This document shows, one piece after another, positions 17,563 through 27,024 of a stretch of 64,000 nucleotides of DNA. The position numbers and the translations under genes were made by a program. Below the pieces are notes generated by a model. The model searched no databases. It was given only the letters and a program-made list of their open reading frames with translations, and was not told the origin of the DNA. Source of the stretch: an uncultured Bryobacteraceae bacterium (GTDB lineage: Bacteria; Acidobacteriota; Terriglobia; Bryobacterales; Bryobacteraceae); contig CALDSU010000001.1 of assembly GCA_937924525.1 (NCBI GenBank), forward strand, positions 390,511-454,510, written 5' to 3'. Each line of letters starts with the position of its first letter. Position 1 is the first letter of the stretch.

Positions 17563-18039
17563 ATGTCGATTCTTGCCCGTTCGCTCCGCCGACAGCGCGG
17601 CTTCTCCCTGATCGAGCTGCTGATCGTCATCGCCATCATCCTGATCATCGCGGCCATGGCCCTCCCGCGGCTGAACAAGGCGCGCATGCAGGCCCAGGAA
17701 ACGGGCGCGATCAAGGCCATCACCACGATCCATACCGCGCAGGCTCAGTACTACTCTCAATTCGGCCGCTATGCGCAGACGCTGCAGGAGCTGGGACCGC
17801 CCGCCAGCGGCAACCCAGGTCCGAATGGCGCAGACCTGATCTCTGAGGATCTCGCCCAGGGCGAAAAGGGCGGTTACAAGTTCCGCCTGCAAGGTGACCC
17901 CACCGGTTACACCATCAACGCCGATCCCGTGGCTTTCAACAACACCGGAGGCCGGACGTTCTTCTCCGATCAATCGCTCACTATTCGCCAGAATTTCACC
18001 AACGAACCCGCCACCGCGCAAAGCCCGGAGATCAAGTAG
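17563..18039 (+). CDS. Type IV pilin-like protein (class III signal peptide)
   Basis: A 158-residue protein with a prepilin leader: RSLRRQRG cut before FSLIELLIVIAIILIIAAMALP, with Glu5 of the mature protein conserved. The globular part has the usual alpha-helix (ARMQAQETGAIKAITTIHTAQAQYYSQF), followed by a small domain with GGYKFRLQGDP. It would be processed by PilD-type peptidase and assembled into a pilus or type II pseudopilus. No pilus assembly genes are nearby. GAGAGAAA lies just upstream of the ATG. It follows the DUF1501 hairpin, so it is probably transcribed on its own. Confidence 0.9.
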   Translation: MSILARSLRRQRGFSLIELLIVIAIILIIAAMALPRLNKARMQAQETGAIKAITTIHTAQAQYYSQFGRYAQTLQELGPPASGNPGPNGADLISEDLAQGEKGGYKFRLQGDPTGYTINADPVAFNNTGGRTFFSDQSLTIRQNFTNEPATAQSPEIK

Positions 18040-18392
18040 AGCCCAGCCGTCCTCGGATCAGCCTGCTGAACGCGCGAGCCCCGGTTCTCGCTTGGGACCG
18101 CCAGAGCAGTCAGGGTGCGTTTTGCCGCGTCCTGTCGCATCTGCCTGAATTCACAGCCTGAATCTCACGGCCGTCCAGATGACGGGGGCGGTTGGATACC
18201 GCCGCGAAACACTTTTGATCTCGTCTGATGCTATCGCACAACTGGGACGCGATCTAAATGGATTCGCATTGACGAATCCCTCCTGAAGGCCTGGGCGCGA
18301 CGAGTTCTTGAGGTAAAGCGGGCGGTCGGCTCCGCTTTGGCATGGGAAGAACTGATCGAGGCGCAAGCGTAGCTGTGTTACGTTGACGGGTT
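18040..18392. other. 353-nt intergenic region with short coding-like relics
   Basis: No intact gene is supported. Two short plus-strand frames look residual: 18179-18286 (35 codons, ending LGRDLNGFALTNPS) and an overlapping frame ending at about 18372 (DESLLKAWARRVLEVK, then ALAWEELIEAQA) that has no start. They may be pieces of one decayed gene joined by a frameshift, but no family was recognised. No terminator or clear purH promoter is visible. Confidence 0.3.
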
Positions 18393-19922
18393 ATGGCGAA
18401 AATCCATCGGGCCCTCCTCAGCGTCACCGACAAGACCGGCTTGGCTGACCTGGCGCGCGCGCTAGCCGCACACGGCGTGGAACTGATCTCGACCGGGGGT
18501 ACGGCCAAGGCGCTCCGCGACGCCGGGTTGACCGTGCGCGACGTGGCGGAGGTGACCGGCTTTCCCGAAATGCTGGACGGGCGCGTGAAAACGATGCACC
18601 CGCGCATCACGGGGGGCATTCTCGCGCGGCGCGACCATCCCGATCACCTGGCGGCTCTGGCCGCGCACGGCATCCCCGCCATTGACATGGTGGTCGTCAA
18701 TTTGTACCCGTTCGAGAAGGTGGCCGCCCGGCCCGACGCTTCGCTGGCGGACCTGATCGAGAACATCGATATCGGCGGTCCCACCATGATCCGGTCCGCC
18801 GCCAAGAACTATCAGGACGTGGCTGTGGTCGTGTCGCCCGCCGACTATCCGGCGCTGATCGACGAGTTGCAAAGGCTGGGCGGCGAATTATCCCCGGAGA
18901 CCCATTGGAAGCTGGCTTGCGCGGCGTTCGAGGCCACCGCGGCCTATGACCGCGCCATTAGCGCCCGCCTGGCCCGGATCGATCATCCGGGTCCCCTGCC
19001 TGCCGTGCTCGACGTCCGCGCGCCGATGCTCATGAATCTGCGCTACGGCGAAAACCCGCACCAGTCCGCCGCGCTGTACGGCGCCGCCGGAGAGGGGATC
19101 GCGGGCGCGCGCCAACTCCACGGCAAGGAACTTTCCTACAACAACCTGGTGGACCTGGACGCCGCCTGGCAACTGGTCTGCGAATTCGATCAGCCCGCCT
19201 CGGCGATCATCAAGCACACCAATCCTTGCGGCTGCGCCGAGCAGTCTACGCTGGCCGAGAGCTACCGGCAGGCGTTCGCGGTGGATCCTGTCTCCGCGTT
19301 CGGCGGGGTCCTGGCGTTCAACCGCGCCGTCGACCAGGAAACCGCGCAGGAGATCGCCAAGACGTTCATCGAGGCCATCGCCGCCCCGGACTATTCCGCC
19401 GAGGCGCTCGAGATCCTCGCCGCCAAGAAGAACCTTCGGCTGATGAAGGTGCAGCCGGCGACGCCGGGGCTGGTCGTGAAGAGCATCACGGGCGGCTACC
19501 TGGCGCAAACACCGGACCTGCACCGCCTCGACCGGGCGCAATGCCAGGTGAAAACACAGCGGCCGCCGAGCGAGGCGGAATGGATCGCGCTCGAGTTCGC
19601 CTGGAAGGTCTGCAAACACGTCAAGTCCAACGCGATTGTTTACGCGCGCCCCGGACAGGTGGCGGGCGTCGGCGCGGGGCAGATGAGCCGGGTGGATTCG
19701 GTGAAGATCGGCGCGGCCAAGGCCGTCCTGCCGCTCGGGGGGACCGTGGTCGCCTCCGATGCGTTCTTTCCGTTCCCGGACGGGGTCGAGGAAGCGGCGC
19801 GGCACGGCGTCACGGCCGTGATTCAGCCCGGCGGCAGCGTTCGCGACGCGGAAGTGATCGCGGCCGCGGACCGTCTGGGGCTGGCCATGGTGTTCACCGG
19901 CGTGCGGCACTTTCGGCACTGA
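18393..19922 (+). CDS. purH: Bifunctional AICAR formyltransferase/IMP cyclohydrolase
   Basis: A 509-residue protein, matching the usual 510-530, that carries out the last two steps of de novo purine synthesis (AICAR to FAICAR to IMP). The N-terminal cyclohydrolase part has [43 protein letters not shown] and [17 protein letters not shown]. The C-terminal transformylase part has [29 protein letters not shown], the catalytic Lys-His in [17 protein letters not shown] and [15 protein letters not shown]. The gene stands alone; the neighbour on the other strand converges with it. Confidence 0.97.
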   Translation: MAKIHRALLSVTDKTGLADLARALAAHGVELISTGGTAKALRDAGLTVRDVAEVTGFPEMLDGRVKTMHPRITGGILARRDHPDHLAALAAHGIPAIDMVVVNLYPFEKVAARPDASLADLIENIDIGGPTMIRSAAKNYQDVAVVVSPADYPALIDELQRLGGELSPETHWKLACAAFEATAAYDRAISARLARIDHPGPLPAVLDVRAPMLMNLRYGENPHQSAALYGAAGEGIAGARQLHGKELSYNNLVDLDAAWQLVCEFDQPASAIIKHTNPCGCAEQSTLAESYRQAFAVDPVSAFGGVLAFNRAVDQETAQEIAKTFIEAIAAPDYSAEALEILAAKKNLRLMKVQPATPGLVVKSITGGYLAQTPDLHRLDRAQCQVKTQRPPSEAEWIALEFAWKVCKHVKSNAIVYARPGQVAGVGAGQMSRVDSVKIGAAKAVLPLGGTVVASDAFFPFPDGVEEAARHGVTAVIQPGGSVRDAEVIAAADRLGLAMVFTGVRHFRH

Positions 19923-19936
19923 TTTCAGCTTGACGG

Positions 19937-21691
19937 CTATCCGGCGGAAGACTTGCCCCACCGCTCGCGCTTCACGATGCCGGCGCCCTCTTTGATCGTC
20001 ACCAGGTGATTGGCGGGGACGTTGCGGTAGACGCTGGATTCGCCGTTCGGCCAGCGTACGGTCAGATCGGCGGCGTCCGCCGCGCCCAGTCCGAAATGCA
20101 ACCGCAGATCATTCACCGAATAAAAACTGGCCTGGGACAGCACCGCCTGCGCCTGCCGCTTTCCGCCATACTCGGCCACCACGGTGGCCCCGATGGCGGT
20201 GCGATTGGACACGGTTCCCAGCAGCTTGACCTTCAACCAGTTCCCGCCGCCAGTCAGGTCGTTCCGCAGCAGCGAGGGTGGCTCGTTCATGTTCATCACG
20301 AGGATGTCGAGGTCGCCGTCGTTGTCGAAGTCTCCAAAGGCGCACCCGCGGCTGGAGTGCGCCGCGGCGATGCCGGGCCCCGCCTGCTCAATCAGTTCCT
20401 CGAACTTGCCGCCGCCCAGGTTGCGGAAGATGACCCGCGGCGTCTTGTACGGGTAGGCGGGCACCTTCTTCTCCACTTCCGGGTAAACGCTGCCGCTCAC
20501 GAAGAACAGATCGGGCAAGCCGTTGTTGTTCAGGTCGTGAATGCCCGCTCCCCAATTGATAAACCGGGTTTCCACACCGAGGCCGCTGCGAATGGTGACG
20601 TCTTCGAAGATGGCCTTGCCGTTGTTGCGGTAGAGCACGTTGGTGTCGTCGGCGAAGTGGGTCTTGAAGATGTCCAGGTGCCCGTCCAGGTCGTAGTCCC
20701 CCACGCCGATGCCCATGCCGGCCTGTTCCATGCCATCTTCGTTGAGCGCCGCGCCGCTCTCCAGGCCCATCTCGGTGAAGGTGCCGTCGTGGTTGTTGCG
20801 GAACAGAAAACTGGGCGTGGAGTCGCAGGCGAGGTAAATGTCCGGCCAGCCGTCGCCGTCAAAATCGGCGGCCACGGCGGTCATGCCGTAACTGCCACGG
20901 GCCTGGTCGACACCGGCCTCGCGGCTGACCTCGGTGAAGGTGCCGTCACCGTTGTTCCGGTAGAGGGAGTGCCGCGCCGGCGGCAGCCCGCGCGGCCCGC
21001 AGTTCACCGGCACGCCTTTCCAATTGCAGTTGCCCGTCTCGCCGGGTTTCGGAACCTCATCCAGCCGGAAATCGATGTAGTTGGAGACGAACAGGTCCAG
21101 GTAGCCGTCGCGGTTGTAGTCGAGAAAGGTGCAGCCGGCGCCCCAGCGGCGCGGACCGGTTTCGAGCAGGCCCGCTTTCTTTGTAACGTCCGTAAAGGTG
21201 CCGTCGCCGTTGTTGCGGTAGAGCACGTTCTGGCCCCAGTACGTGATGAACAGGTCGTCGAAACCGTCGTTGTCGAAATCGCCTATGCAGCAGGCTGACG
21301 CCCAACCGCGCCGGACCAGGCCGGCCTGGGCGGTGACGTCCGTGAAGGTGCCGTCGCGGTTGTTCTTGTAGAGGCGGTTGGTGGCTTCGGGCGGATCTGC
21401 TTCGAGCCGCGTGCCGCTCAACACCAGGATGTCGAGCCAGCCGTCGTGATCGTAGTCGTAGAACGCGACGCCGCAGCCGATCGCTTCCAGGATGTACGTT
21501 TTCCGGTCCACGCCGCCATAGATGACCGGCGCGGTCAGCCCGGCGGCCTTGGCGACATCGGTAAAGCGGGCGTGAAACGGCAGCCCGGACGGCTTGCCTC
21601 GCGGTGTGGGCTGGACCCCGCGCGACGCGACGCCCTGCCCCAGCAGTCGCGCCGCCGGAAAGAGACTCAACAGCGCCCGGCGGGATACCAT
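19937..21691 (-). CDS. CRTAC1-like FG-GAP/VCBS-repeat protein with ASPIC/UnbV domain
   Basis: A 584-residue exported protein (MVSRRALLSLFPAARLLG, Tat- or Sec-like). Repeated FG-GAP units run through residues about 60-470, each with a calcium-binding D-x-D-x-D-G-x-x-D loop (DYDHDGWLDILV, DFDNDGFDDLF, DYNRDGYLDLF, DFDGDGWPDIY, DYDLDGHLDIF, DFDNDGDLDILV) and RNNGDGTFTDVT spacers, forming a beta-propeller. The last 90 residues are the ASPIC/UnbV domain (NWLKVKLLGTVSNRTAIGA, LHFGLG, VRWPNG). Role unknown; such proteins are abundant in Solibacter relatives. The -10-like AATAAT lies 6 nt from the start codon. Confidence 0.92.
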   Translation of the reverse strand: MVSRRALLSLFPAARLLGQGVASRGVQPTPRGKPSGLPFHARFTDVAKAAGLTAPVIYGGVDRKTYILEAIGCGVAFYDYDHDGWLDILVLSGTRLEADPPEATNRLYKNNRDGTFTDVTAQAGLVRRGWASACCIGDFDNDGFDDLFITYWGQNVLYRNNGDGTFTDVTKKAGLLETGPRRWGAGCTFLDYNRDGYLDLFVSNYIDFRLDEVPKPGETGNCNWKGVPVNCGPRGLPPARHSLYRNNGDGTFTEVSREAGVDQARGSYGMTAVAADFDGDGWPDIYLACDSTPSFLFRNNHDGTFTEMGLESGAALNEDGMEQAGMGIGVGDYDLDGHLDIFKTHFADDTNVLYRNNGKAIFEDVTIRSGLGVETRFINWGAGIHDLNNNGLPDLFFVSGSVYPEVEKKVPAYPYKTPRVIFRNLGGGKFEELIEQAGPGIAAAHSSRGCAFGDFDNDGDLDILVMNMNEPPSLLRNDLTGGGNWLKVKLLGTVSNRTAIGATVVAEYGGKRQAQAVLSQASFYSVNDLRLHFGLGAADAADLTVRWPNGESSVYRNVPANHLVTIKEGAGIVKRERWGKSSAG

Positions 21692-21697
21692 ACCCTC

Positions 21698-21703
21698 ATT
21701 ATT
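21698..21703 (-). promoter_or_regulatory. -10-like hexamer 6 nt from a start codon (leaderless candidate)
   Basis: On the minus strand AATAAT (5 of 6 to TATAAT) ends 6 nt before the ATG at 21691. The only Shine-Dalgarno-like string, GAGGG, directly abuts the ATG and is too close to act. Transcription would start at or next to the ATG. Confidence 0.4.
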
Positions 21704-21728
21704 GCGGACGCCGCGGGTCTGGCGAGGT

Positions 21729-22499
21729 TCAACCTGCCGCCGGACGCACGTACCCGGCCAGCAGCTCCTGGAGCAGCGGCGTTTGCGGATACGGGTGCCC
21801 TTTGTAGAGGCGGAATCCCTCGGCGTAGGCGACGCCGCAGGCTTCTCCTTGCTTGCGGGTCCAGGCTTCCATCTGGAGCAGGTAGTCGTCCATGCCGTGG
21901 TGTTTCAGCAACCACTCGCGCTGGCTGCGGTGCGCCGCCAGCATGTCGCGCTTGGTCGCGAACGTTTCCGTCACATCGATGCGGAAATCCGGCGGGATGG
22001 GCCGGTCGTCGCGATCCACGCCCCCGATCGGGTCCATGAAATAGAGGTGCGGGATCTTCAGCAAGGGCGGCGCGGGTTCCGCGGCCAGCGTCCGGTAATT
22101 CCGGGCGGGCGCGCCGAACGCGGCGTCGCGCACCAGTTGGCTGGTGGCCTCGTGATCGTGCATGTAGTCGATCGGCGAGGCGGTGAGGATCACGTCCGGA
22201 CGGACCTGCCGCAACAACTCGGCAATCCGCCGCCGCGAGGCGTCATCGCTGAAGATCGCCAGATCCCGGAACTCGGCGCAGCGGTATGCGGCGCCAATCA
22301 GGCGGGCGGAAGCGGCGGCTTCCTGCCGGCGGATGGCGGCGATTTCGTCCGGCTCCAGTTCCGCCGAACCGCAATCGCCCGGGGTCATCGTCACGATGGT
22401 GATCCGGTGACCATGTTTCGCGAGCAGGGCCAGGGTGCCCCCCGCCAGAATCTCCACGTCGTCCGGATGCGCGTGGATCGCCAGGATGTTTTGCGTCAT
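21729..22499 (-). CDS. PIG-L family N-acetylglucosaminyl deacetylase
   Basis: A 256-residue protein of the LmbE/PIG-L family, zinc-dependent deacetylases of GlcNAc-containing substrates. The signature AIHAHPDDVE gives His and Asp ligands plus the catalytic Asp; the second motif is DYMHDHEATSQLV. VTMTPGDCGS and DVILTASP follow the family order. There is no signal peptide, so it is cytoplasmic. Its C-terminal segment (YAEGFRLYKGHPYPQ) is seen in sugar-conjugate deacetylases of the BshB/MshB type, though the substrate is not shown. It may be co-transcribed with the small acidic gene 35 nt upstream. Confidence 0.9.
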   Translation of the reverse strand: MTQNILAIHAHPDDVEILAGGTLALLAKHGHRITIVTMTPGDCGSAELEPDEIAAIRRQEAAASARLIGAAYRCAEFRDLAIFSDDASRRRIAELLRQVRPDVILTASPIDYMHDHEATSQLVRDAAFGAPARNYRTLAAEPAPPLLKIPHLYFMDPIGGVDRDDRPIPPDFRIDVTETFATKRDMLAAHRSQREWLLKHHGMDDYLLQMEAWTRKQGEACGVAYAEGFRLYKGHPYPQTPLLQELLAGYVRPAAG

Positions 22500-22534
22500 G
22501 CCGTGGTTTCAGTTCGCCGGGCGTGCGCCGCGCG

Positions 22535-22783
22535 CTATGGCTCGGCGTCCATTTCGACGATGGCCTCCATCAGTTCGCCTTCCACGGTATCATCCAAGGG
22601 TTCCACCGGTTCCACCGCGGAGGTGAGGTCCGCCAGACCGTCCCACCGAAGCAGTTGGTTTCCCGCGCGCAACCCTTCCGGGTCCACGCCGTTCAGTTCC
22701 TGCACCGGCAGGGTTTCGCCCTCGGCCAGCAGGATCTCCACCGCATGTCCGACCAGTGGAAAGGCTTTCTCACTCAGAGTCAT
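22535..22783 (-). CDS. Small acidic hypothetical protein
   Basis: An 82-residue protein starting at ATG 22783 (GAGGA 9 nt upstream). It contains 16 or so acidic residues, several hydrophobic turns (VGHAVEILLAEGETLPVQEL) and an acidic tail (GELMEAIVEMDAEP), with no Cys and no signal peptide. No family was recognised. It precedes the PIG-L deacetylase gene on the same strand by 35 nt, so it could be a partner or regulator, but that is only proximity. Confidence 0.6.
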   Translation of the reverse strand: MTLSEKAFPLVGHAVEILLAEGETLPVQELNGVDPEGLRAGNQLLRWDGLADLTSAVEPVEPLDDTVEGELMEAIVEMDAEP

Positions 22784-22872
22784 CGTAGCAGTCCTCGACG
22801 ACGGAAATCCGTCATGGCAAATCAGGTGCAAGATAAATGCCAAAGAGCCTGCTCCGCGAAGGAGGGAAACGA

Positions 22873-23712
22873 GTGAAGAGCACGAGACTTGCGCCGTTGC
22901 TGCTGCTGTGCATCCTGCTGACCGCCTGTTCCACCGGACCCACGCCTCCGGCCAAAGGCACGCCCGCGTTCGGGTGGCTGGCCGCGCAGGAGAACATGAA
23001 GACCGGCGACTACGTAAAGACGTTGGATCACCTAGAGTTAGTCGCCAAGACGGACAATGAGTATGCCGCCAAAGCCAGGCCCTGGCAGTTGGTGTTGCTG
23101 GCGGGCACCGCCGAAGGGTATATGGAAGTGGCCGACTATTACGAATATGGCGCGCGAGCCAACAAGGCCAACCCCGCCCCGTTTCGTAAGCAGGTGAGCG
23201 ACTTACGATCCCTTGCTTCCCGGCGGGCGTTGCAGTTTGCCGAAAGCTTTGAGCGGTACGAGAAGGGGTTCGCCGCCGCCGAACAGATCCCGGTCTTCTT
23301 TGGGACGCTGCGCGGCAGCGCGCTCCAGCCGCCGGCGCTGACCAAGGTGGGCAGCGGTATCCTGCTGGCGGACGCTGAGTTCGACGCGCTCCAGCGAGCC
23401 GCGTTAGACCGCGGAATCCTGCTGGCCGCCGGCCGCGCGTTGGGTACCGGCGACGATGCCGCCAAAACCCGGGAAGTGTTAAAGGGTGAAAATGCGCAGG
23501 TCCCCCGGGCTACATTCCTCATGGGGATGGCCGAAACGCTCGTCAAGCTGGCCGACCTGTTCTCCCCCATGAAACTCGACCTGCCCGATCGCCGGCAGTA
23601 TTTCCTCACCCATGCCCTGGAAGCCGTCGAGGGACTGCCCGATTCCAAGGAACTCAAGGAATTCCGGAAAAAGACGGAAGCCGAGCTAAAGAAGATCAAG
23701 ACCAGGAAGTAG
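22873..23712 (+). CDS. Lipoprotein with helical repeat-like body
   Basis: A 279-residue protein starting at GTG 22873, with GGAGGG 6 nt upstream. The signal LLLLCILLTAC ends in a lipobox, so the mature protein begins with lipidated Cys. The rest is alpha-helical and charged (NMKTGDYVKTLDHLELVAK, YMEVADYYEYGARAN, LRSLASRRALQFAESFERYEKG) and ends KKIKTRK, resembling TPR-like stretches. It is probably anchored to the inner or outer membrane facing the periplasm. No function was recognised; the next gene converges on it from the other strand. Confidence 0.75.
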   Translation: MKSTRLAPLLLLCILLTACSTGPTPPAKGTPAFGWLAAQENMKTGDYVKTLDHLELVAKTDNEYAAKARPWQLVLLAGTAEGYMEVADYYEYGARANKANPAPFRKQVSDLRSLASRRALQFAESFERYEKGFAAAEQIPVFFGTLRGSALQPPALTKVGSGILLADAEFDALQRAALDRGILLAAGRALGTGDDAAKTREVLKGENAQVPRATFLMGMAETLVKLADLFSPMKLDLPDRRQYFLTHALEAVEGLPDSKELKEFRKKTEAELKKIKTRK

Positions 23713-23727
23713 CGCCGTGGTGGCGGA

Positions 23728-26700
23728 CTACCGGGCTACGCTCAGCGCGGGCGGCGCCATCAGTCCGTAGTCCAGAAGGTCATACTCCGCTCCGCCCGGC
23801 TGCCGCGCGGGGAACTCGGCCCAGGCGGCAGGCCAAGCGCGCATGCGGGGCTTGGCCGGATTGTGGTACGGCCCAAAGACGTTCCGCGGCGTCGACACCA
23901 CGCGCACGGCCACCTCGCGCGGGCCGGGGGTCACGTCCACCACGGCCTCAAAGGGCCGCCAGCCAATGGTGGCGGCCGGCTTGCCGTCCACCAGCACCGC
24001 CGCGACGCTGCCCGACCAGTGGGGAAGCTCGACTCTCAGACGCCGTGCTGCGGGAGGCACGGTAACCCGGGCCGTGTACGTCACCGCGTCGCTGTAGAAG
24101 GGATACCCTTGCGTGCGCCACGGACCGAATCCCAGCTCGCGCGGCGCGGCGATACGGAACCCTTGCGCGGCGGTCTCCACCGCGAAGCGGCCACGCAGGT
24201 AGATGTTCTCAAGCTCCATCTTCACGTCGAACGGTTCGCCCGCGATCGTCACTTCATTGACGCCGGTGCGAGCCAGTTTCTCCACCTTCGCGCTGCGCAG
24301 GTGCGGATCCATCCACGGCGCGGCCGCCGCGAAACTGACCGGCTGGCCGTTCAGCGAAACCCGGTACAGTTCGGGCGCCTCCACCGCCAGTTCCAGCCCG
24401 GCGAGCGCCGCCGCGGCGGCCACTTCGAACCGGAAAGTCGCGGAGAAGCCTGAGCCGGGGCCGAACCGGTTCCGGTCGAACACGCGAGTGCGGAACTGCA
24501 CGGCGTTATCCCACGCGGGTCTTTCAAAGCCGTGCTTTTGCCAGATGTCCCAATTCGCCGCCCACGTGTTGGCGTCCTTCACTTCGACGCCTTGCACGCG
24601 GTAATCGCAGTAGTCCAGGACCATCACGTTGGGCGCGTCGGCGCGCGCCTGCCAGGCGTCCGCCGCCAGCGGCCGGAAGGTCTCGGGCGCTCTCCGGCCC
24701 GGTGTGCCGTTGTTGGAAATGAAGAGCACCAGCGAGCCCGCGGGCGCCAGATCCACCTCGAAGGCAACCTGGCCAGGGGCGGCAGCCTGAAACGGCACGG
24801 GCGTCATCGCCCCGGTCTCCGTGTTCCACTCCTCCACGGCGCCGCCGGCGAGCGTGGCGCGCGTGCGAACATGCGTGAGGCCGGTGTTGGCTAGCATCAC
24901 CCAGCGGTCGCCATTGGAGAAGGCTCGGTCGGAGAAGCCGATGCCGCCTGGCACGGCGGGAGAAAACTGGATGCGGGGCGGCAAACGCCGCTGTACCTCA
25001 GCGAGGAATCCGGCTAACGATCCTGGTTCCTGCCACTGCGTCGCGTACCTGGTCCGCAGGCGCTTCACCGCGTCGCTCGGCCGGCCGTCCACATACTCGG
25101 CGGGCGGAGATAGCGCCAGGATCTCGCCGCCGCCGGCCAGATACTGTTCGAGCAGCGGCAGGGTCTCCTTGCGAAAGTTGGTCAGGTCGGGCGGCAGCGC
25201 CACCAGGTCATAGGACGCTTTGCCGATTGTGAACTTCCGTCCACCCGCTTTGCCGAACCACTCGATCATGTACTCGTCGCCCAGATCGAAGTCGATCTGG
25301 CGGTCGGCCAGCGCCTGATTCAAGTCGGCGTTGTTTGCCCGCATCTTCTCCATTTCGGGCGTCGGTCCCGCGCGGCGCGCCAGTAGGTAACCACTGGTTG
25401 TCTGCTGGAGCACCAGCAGGCGATTCTTCGGCAGGCTGACGCTGGAGAGGTAGGAAACGCGGCCCAGGTGGTCGCCGTGGAGCTTGTAATACGGCCACCA
25501 GGCGGAGACGTCGCTGAAGCTCTGCGGGTGGTCCCGCTTGCGAGCGCCGCGGACGGTGGTGAACGACAGGTGCTGGTTCATGAAGTTGACGCCGTGCACC
25601 ATCAGCCAGTCGCCGAAGCGCTTGTAGTGTTCAAAGGTGCTGTCCCAGCCCGCCACGCCGTAGGCTTCGCAGAACACGCGGCGCTCGAGTTGATGGGACA
25701 CGCTGGCCACCTGCTTAATAGTGAACAACAGATGCGGGTCTTTGCCCTCCAACCGCAAGCGGGTTCCTTCCAGCATGTCGATGCCGGGCACGTGCTGGTA
25801 GGCGTACAGGTTGGCGTCCGCGGGTGTAATCCAGGGGTACGGCCACTCGTGCTCCATCCAGTGGCCGGTGAACTGAAGGTTGTTCCGGTCGCACCACTCG
25901 AACATGGGCTTCATGAAGTTCTCTTTCCAGAGGTCATGCAGCGTCTGCCAGTAGTCGAAGCGCACTTTGCGGAAATCGCCGGTGTCCCAGTATAGAGAAG
26001 GAAGCTGCCCGGCCAGGTCGTAGCCGTTGCGTCTGTGGAATTCGGCCAGCGTATGGTAGCTGAGCGGCAGCGCCAGGGGCGCGGCGTCATACGCCCCGCC
26101 GGTCGCGATCAGCGGTTCGTCGGTGAAAGCCCACTTCACCGTGCGGCCGAATTCATGGCCGACGTGCGTTTTATAGGGCTCGTACGTCGTCTCGAGGAAC
26201 GCGCCCGCGGTCTGTGGATTCGTCAGGTCGACATAGGGGAACTCGCCGGTCCACGGGTTGCCGCTGGCCCGGCGCAGGCGGAACACCAGCAGCGTCCAGC
26301 CCTCGGCGGGCTTTTCGCCAGCCTCCAGGCGGCGTGCCTCCACCACCGCCCCGGCCGCGTCCTTCCGCACGGCGAACGCCGCCACGTACGTGCCCAGCCG
26401 GAGATTGGCGGTGCGCGCGACTTCCTGCGCCTGCACGAACTGGGCTGCGGTGTCGGGGTAGCGCGAGGGCACGTGTCCGCCCGCGAACCCGGAAGGATAG
26501 CTGTTCTCGTCGTAGATATTCACGAGCAGGCCCAAGCGCTTGCCCTCTTCGAGCGCCGTCTTCCACAACCCGAACCACTCCGGGCTGAGGTAGTCGGTCA
26601 TCAGGCCGGGACGCGGATGGATGAACGCTCCGCCCATGCCGGCGTCCTTGAACTGCCGGAGCATCTGTTTCAACCGGCCGGGTTCATGCAGGTCGTTCCA

Positions 26701-26892
26701 GACCCACAACGGCATGGAGCGGTATGCGGGGGCCGGGTCGCGGAATCCCTGGCGGAGTGCGTTTTCCGTTACCGGCGCGGCCTTGGGCAAGGCTTTCGGA
26801 TTCAGCAGGAGTTCCTTCTCGGCGGGCGTCTGGGCCGCCCACAGCGGCGCCAGTATCAGCAGGAGCGCGGGTCGGGTCATGGTTCTGAACAT
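23728..26892 (-). CDS. Secreted GH106-like glycoside hydrolase (alpha-L-rhamnosidase family-like)
   Basis: A 1054-residue protein with a signal peptide (PALLLILAPLWAAQ). The N-terminal half has the GH106-type opening PLWVWND, QFKDAGMGGAFIHPRPGL, LLVNIYDENSYPSGFAGGHV, KWAFTDEPL and FTGHWMEHEWP; Glu and Asp in these motifs are candidate catalytic residues. The C-terminal half carries beta-sandwich domains (about 760-1020) of the galactose-binding kind (VEELPHWSGSVAAVLVDGKP-like strands). The ATG at 26892 is chosen although an ATG at 26880 is also possible; an open frame extends far upstream but overlaps the JAB-like gene on the other strand. It probably removes rhamnose or related sugars from plant or bacterial glycans. 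Confidence 0.75.
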   Translation of the reverse strand: MFRTMTRPALLLILAPLWAAQTPAEKELLLNPKALPKAAPVTENALRQGFRDPAPAYRSMPLWVWNDLHEPGRLKQMLRQFKDAGMGGAFIHPRPGLMTDYLSPEWFGLWKTALEEGKRLGLLVNIYDENSYPSGFAGGHVPSRYPDTAAQFVQAQEVARTANLRLGTYVAAFAVRKDAAGAVVEARRLEAGEKPAEGWTLLVFRLRRASGNPWTGEFPYVDLTNPQTAGAFLETTYEPYKTHVGHEFGRTVKWAFTDEPLIATGGAYDAAPLALPLSYHTLAEFHRRNGYDLAGQLPSLYWDTGDFRKVRFDYWQTLHDLWKENFMKPMFEWCDRNNLQFTGHWMEHEWPYPWITPADANLYAYQHVPGIDMLEGTRLRLEGKDPHLLFTIKQVASVSHQLERRVFCEAYGVAGWDSTFEHYKRFGDWLMVHGVNFMNQHLSFTTVRGARKRDHPQSFSDVSAWWPYYKLHGDHLGRVSYLSSVSLPKNRLLVLQQTTSGYLLARRAGPTPEMEKMRANNADLNQALADRQIDFDLGDEYMIEWFGKAGGRKFTIGKASYDLVALPPDLTNFRKETLPLLEQYLAGGGEILALSPPAEYVDGRPSDAVKRLRTRYATQWQEPGSLAGFLAEVQRRLPPRIQFSPAVPGGIGFSDRAFSNGDRWVMLANTGLTHVRTRATLAGGAVEEWNTETGAMTPVPFQAAAPGQVAFEVDLAPAGSLVLFISNNGTPGRRAPETFRPLAADAWQARADAPNVMVLDYCDYRVQGVEVKDANTWAANWDIWQKHGFERPAWDNAVQFRTRVFDRNRFGPGSGFSATFRFEVAAAAALAGLELAVEAPELYRVSLNGQPVSFAAAAPWMDPHLRSAKVEKLARTGVNEVTIAGEPFDVKMELENIYLRGRFAVETAAQGFRIAAPRELGFGPWRTQGYPFYSDAVTYTARVTVPPAARRLRVELPHWSGSVAAVLVDGKPAATIGWRPFEAVVDVTPGPREVAVRVVSTPRNVFGPYHNPAKPRMRAWPAAWAEFPARQPGGAEYDLLDYGLMAPPALSVAR

Positions 26893-27024
26893 GAGTATTC
26901 GTCGTGCGAGGCCCGGTGGCAAGCCTCGCGGATGCCCTCGGGGGAATCCCCCAGCCGCGCGGCGAACTTTGCTGATGCCGGCGGCGGGAGAGTCCTTGAT
27001 TGTGCCGCGCACGCGGGAACCCCT

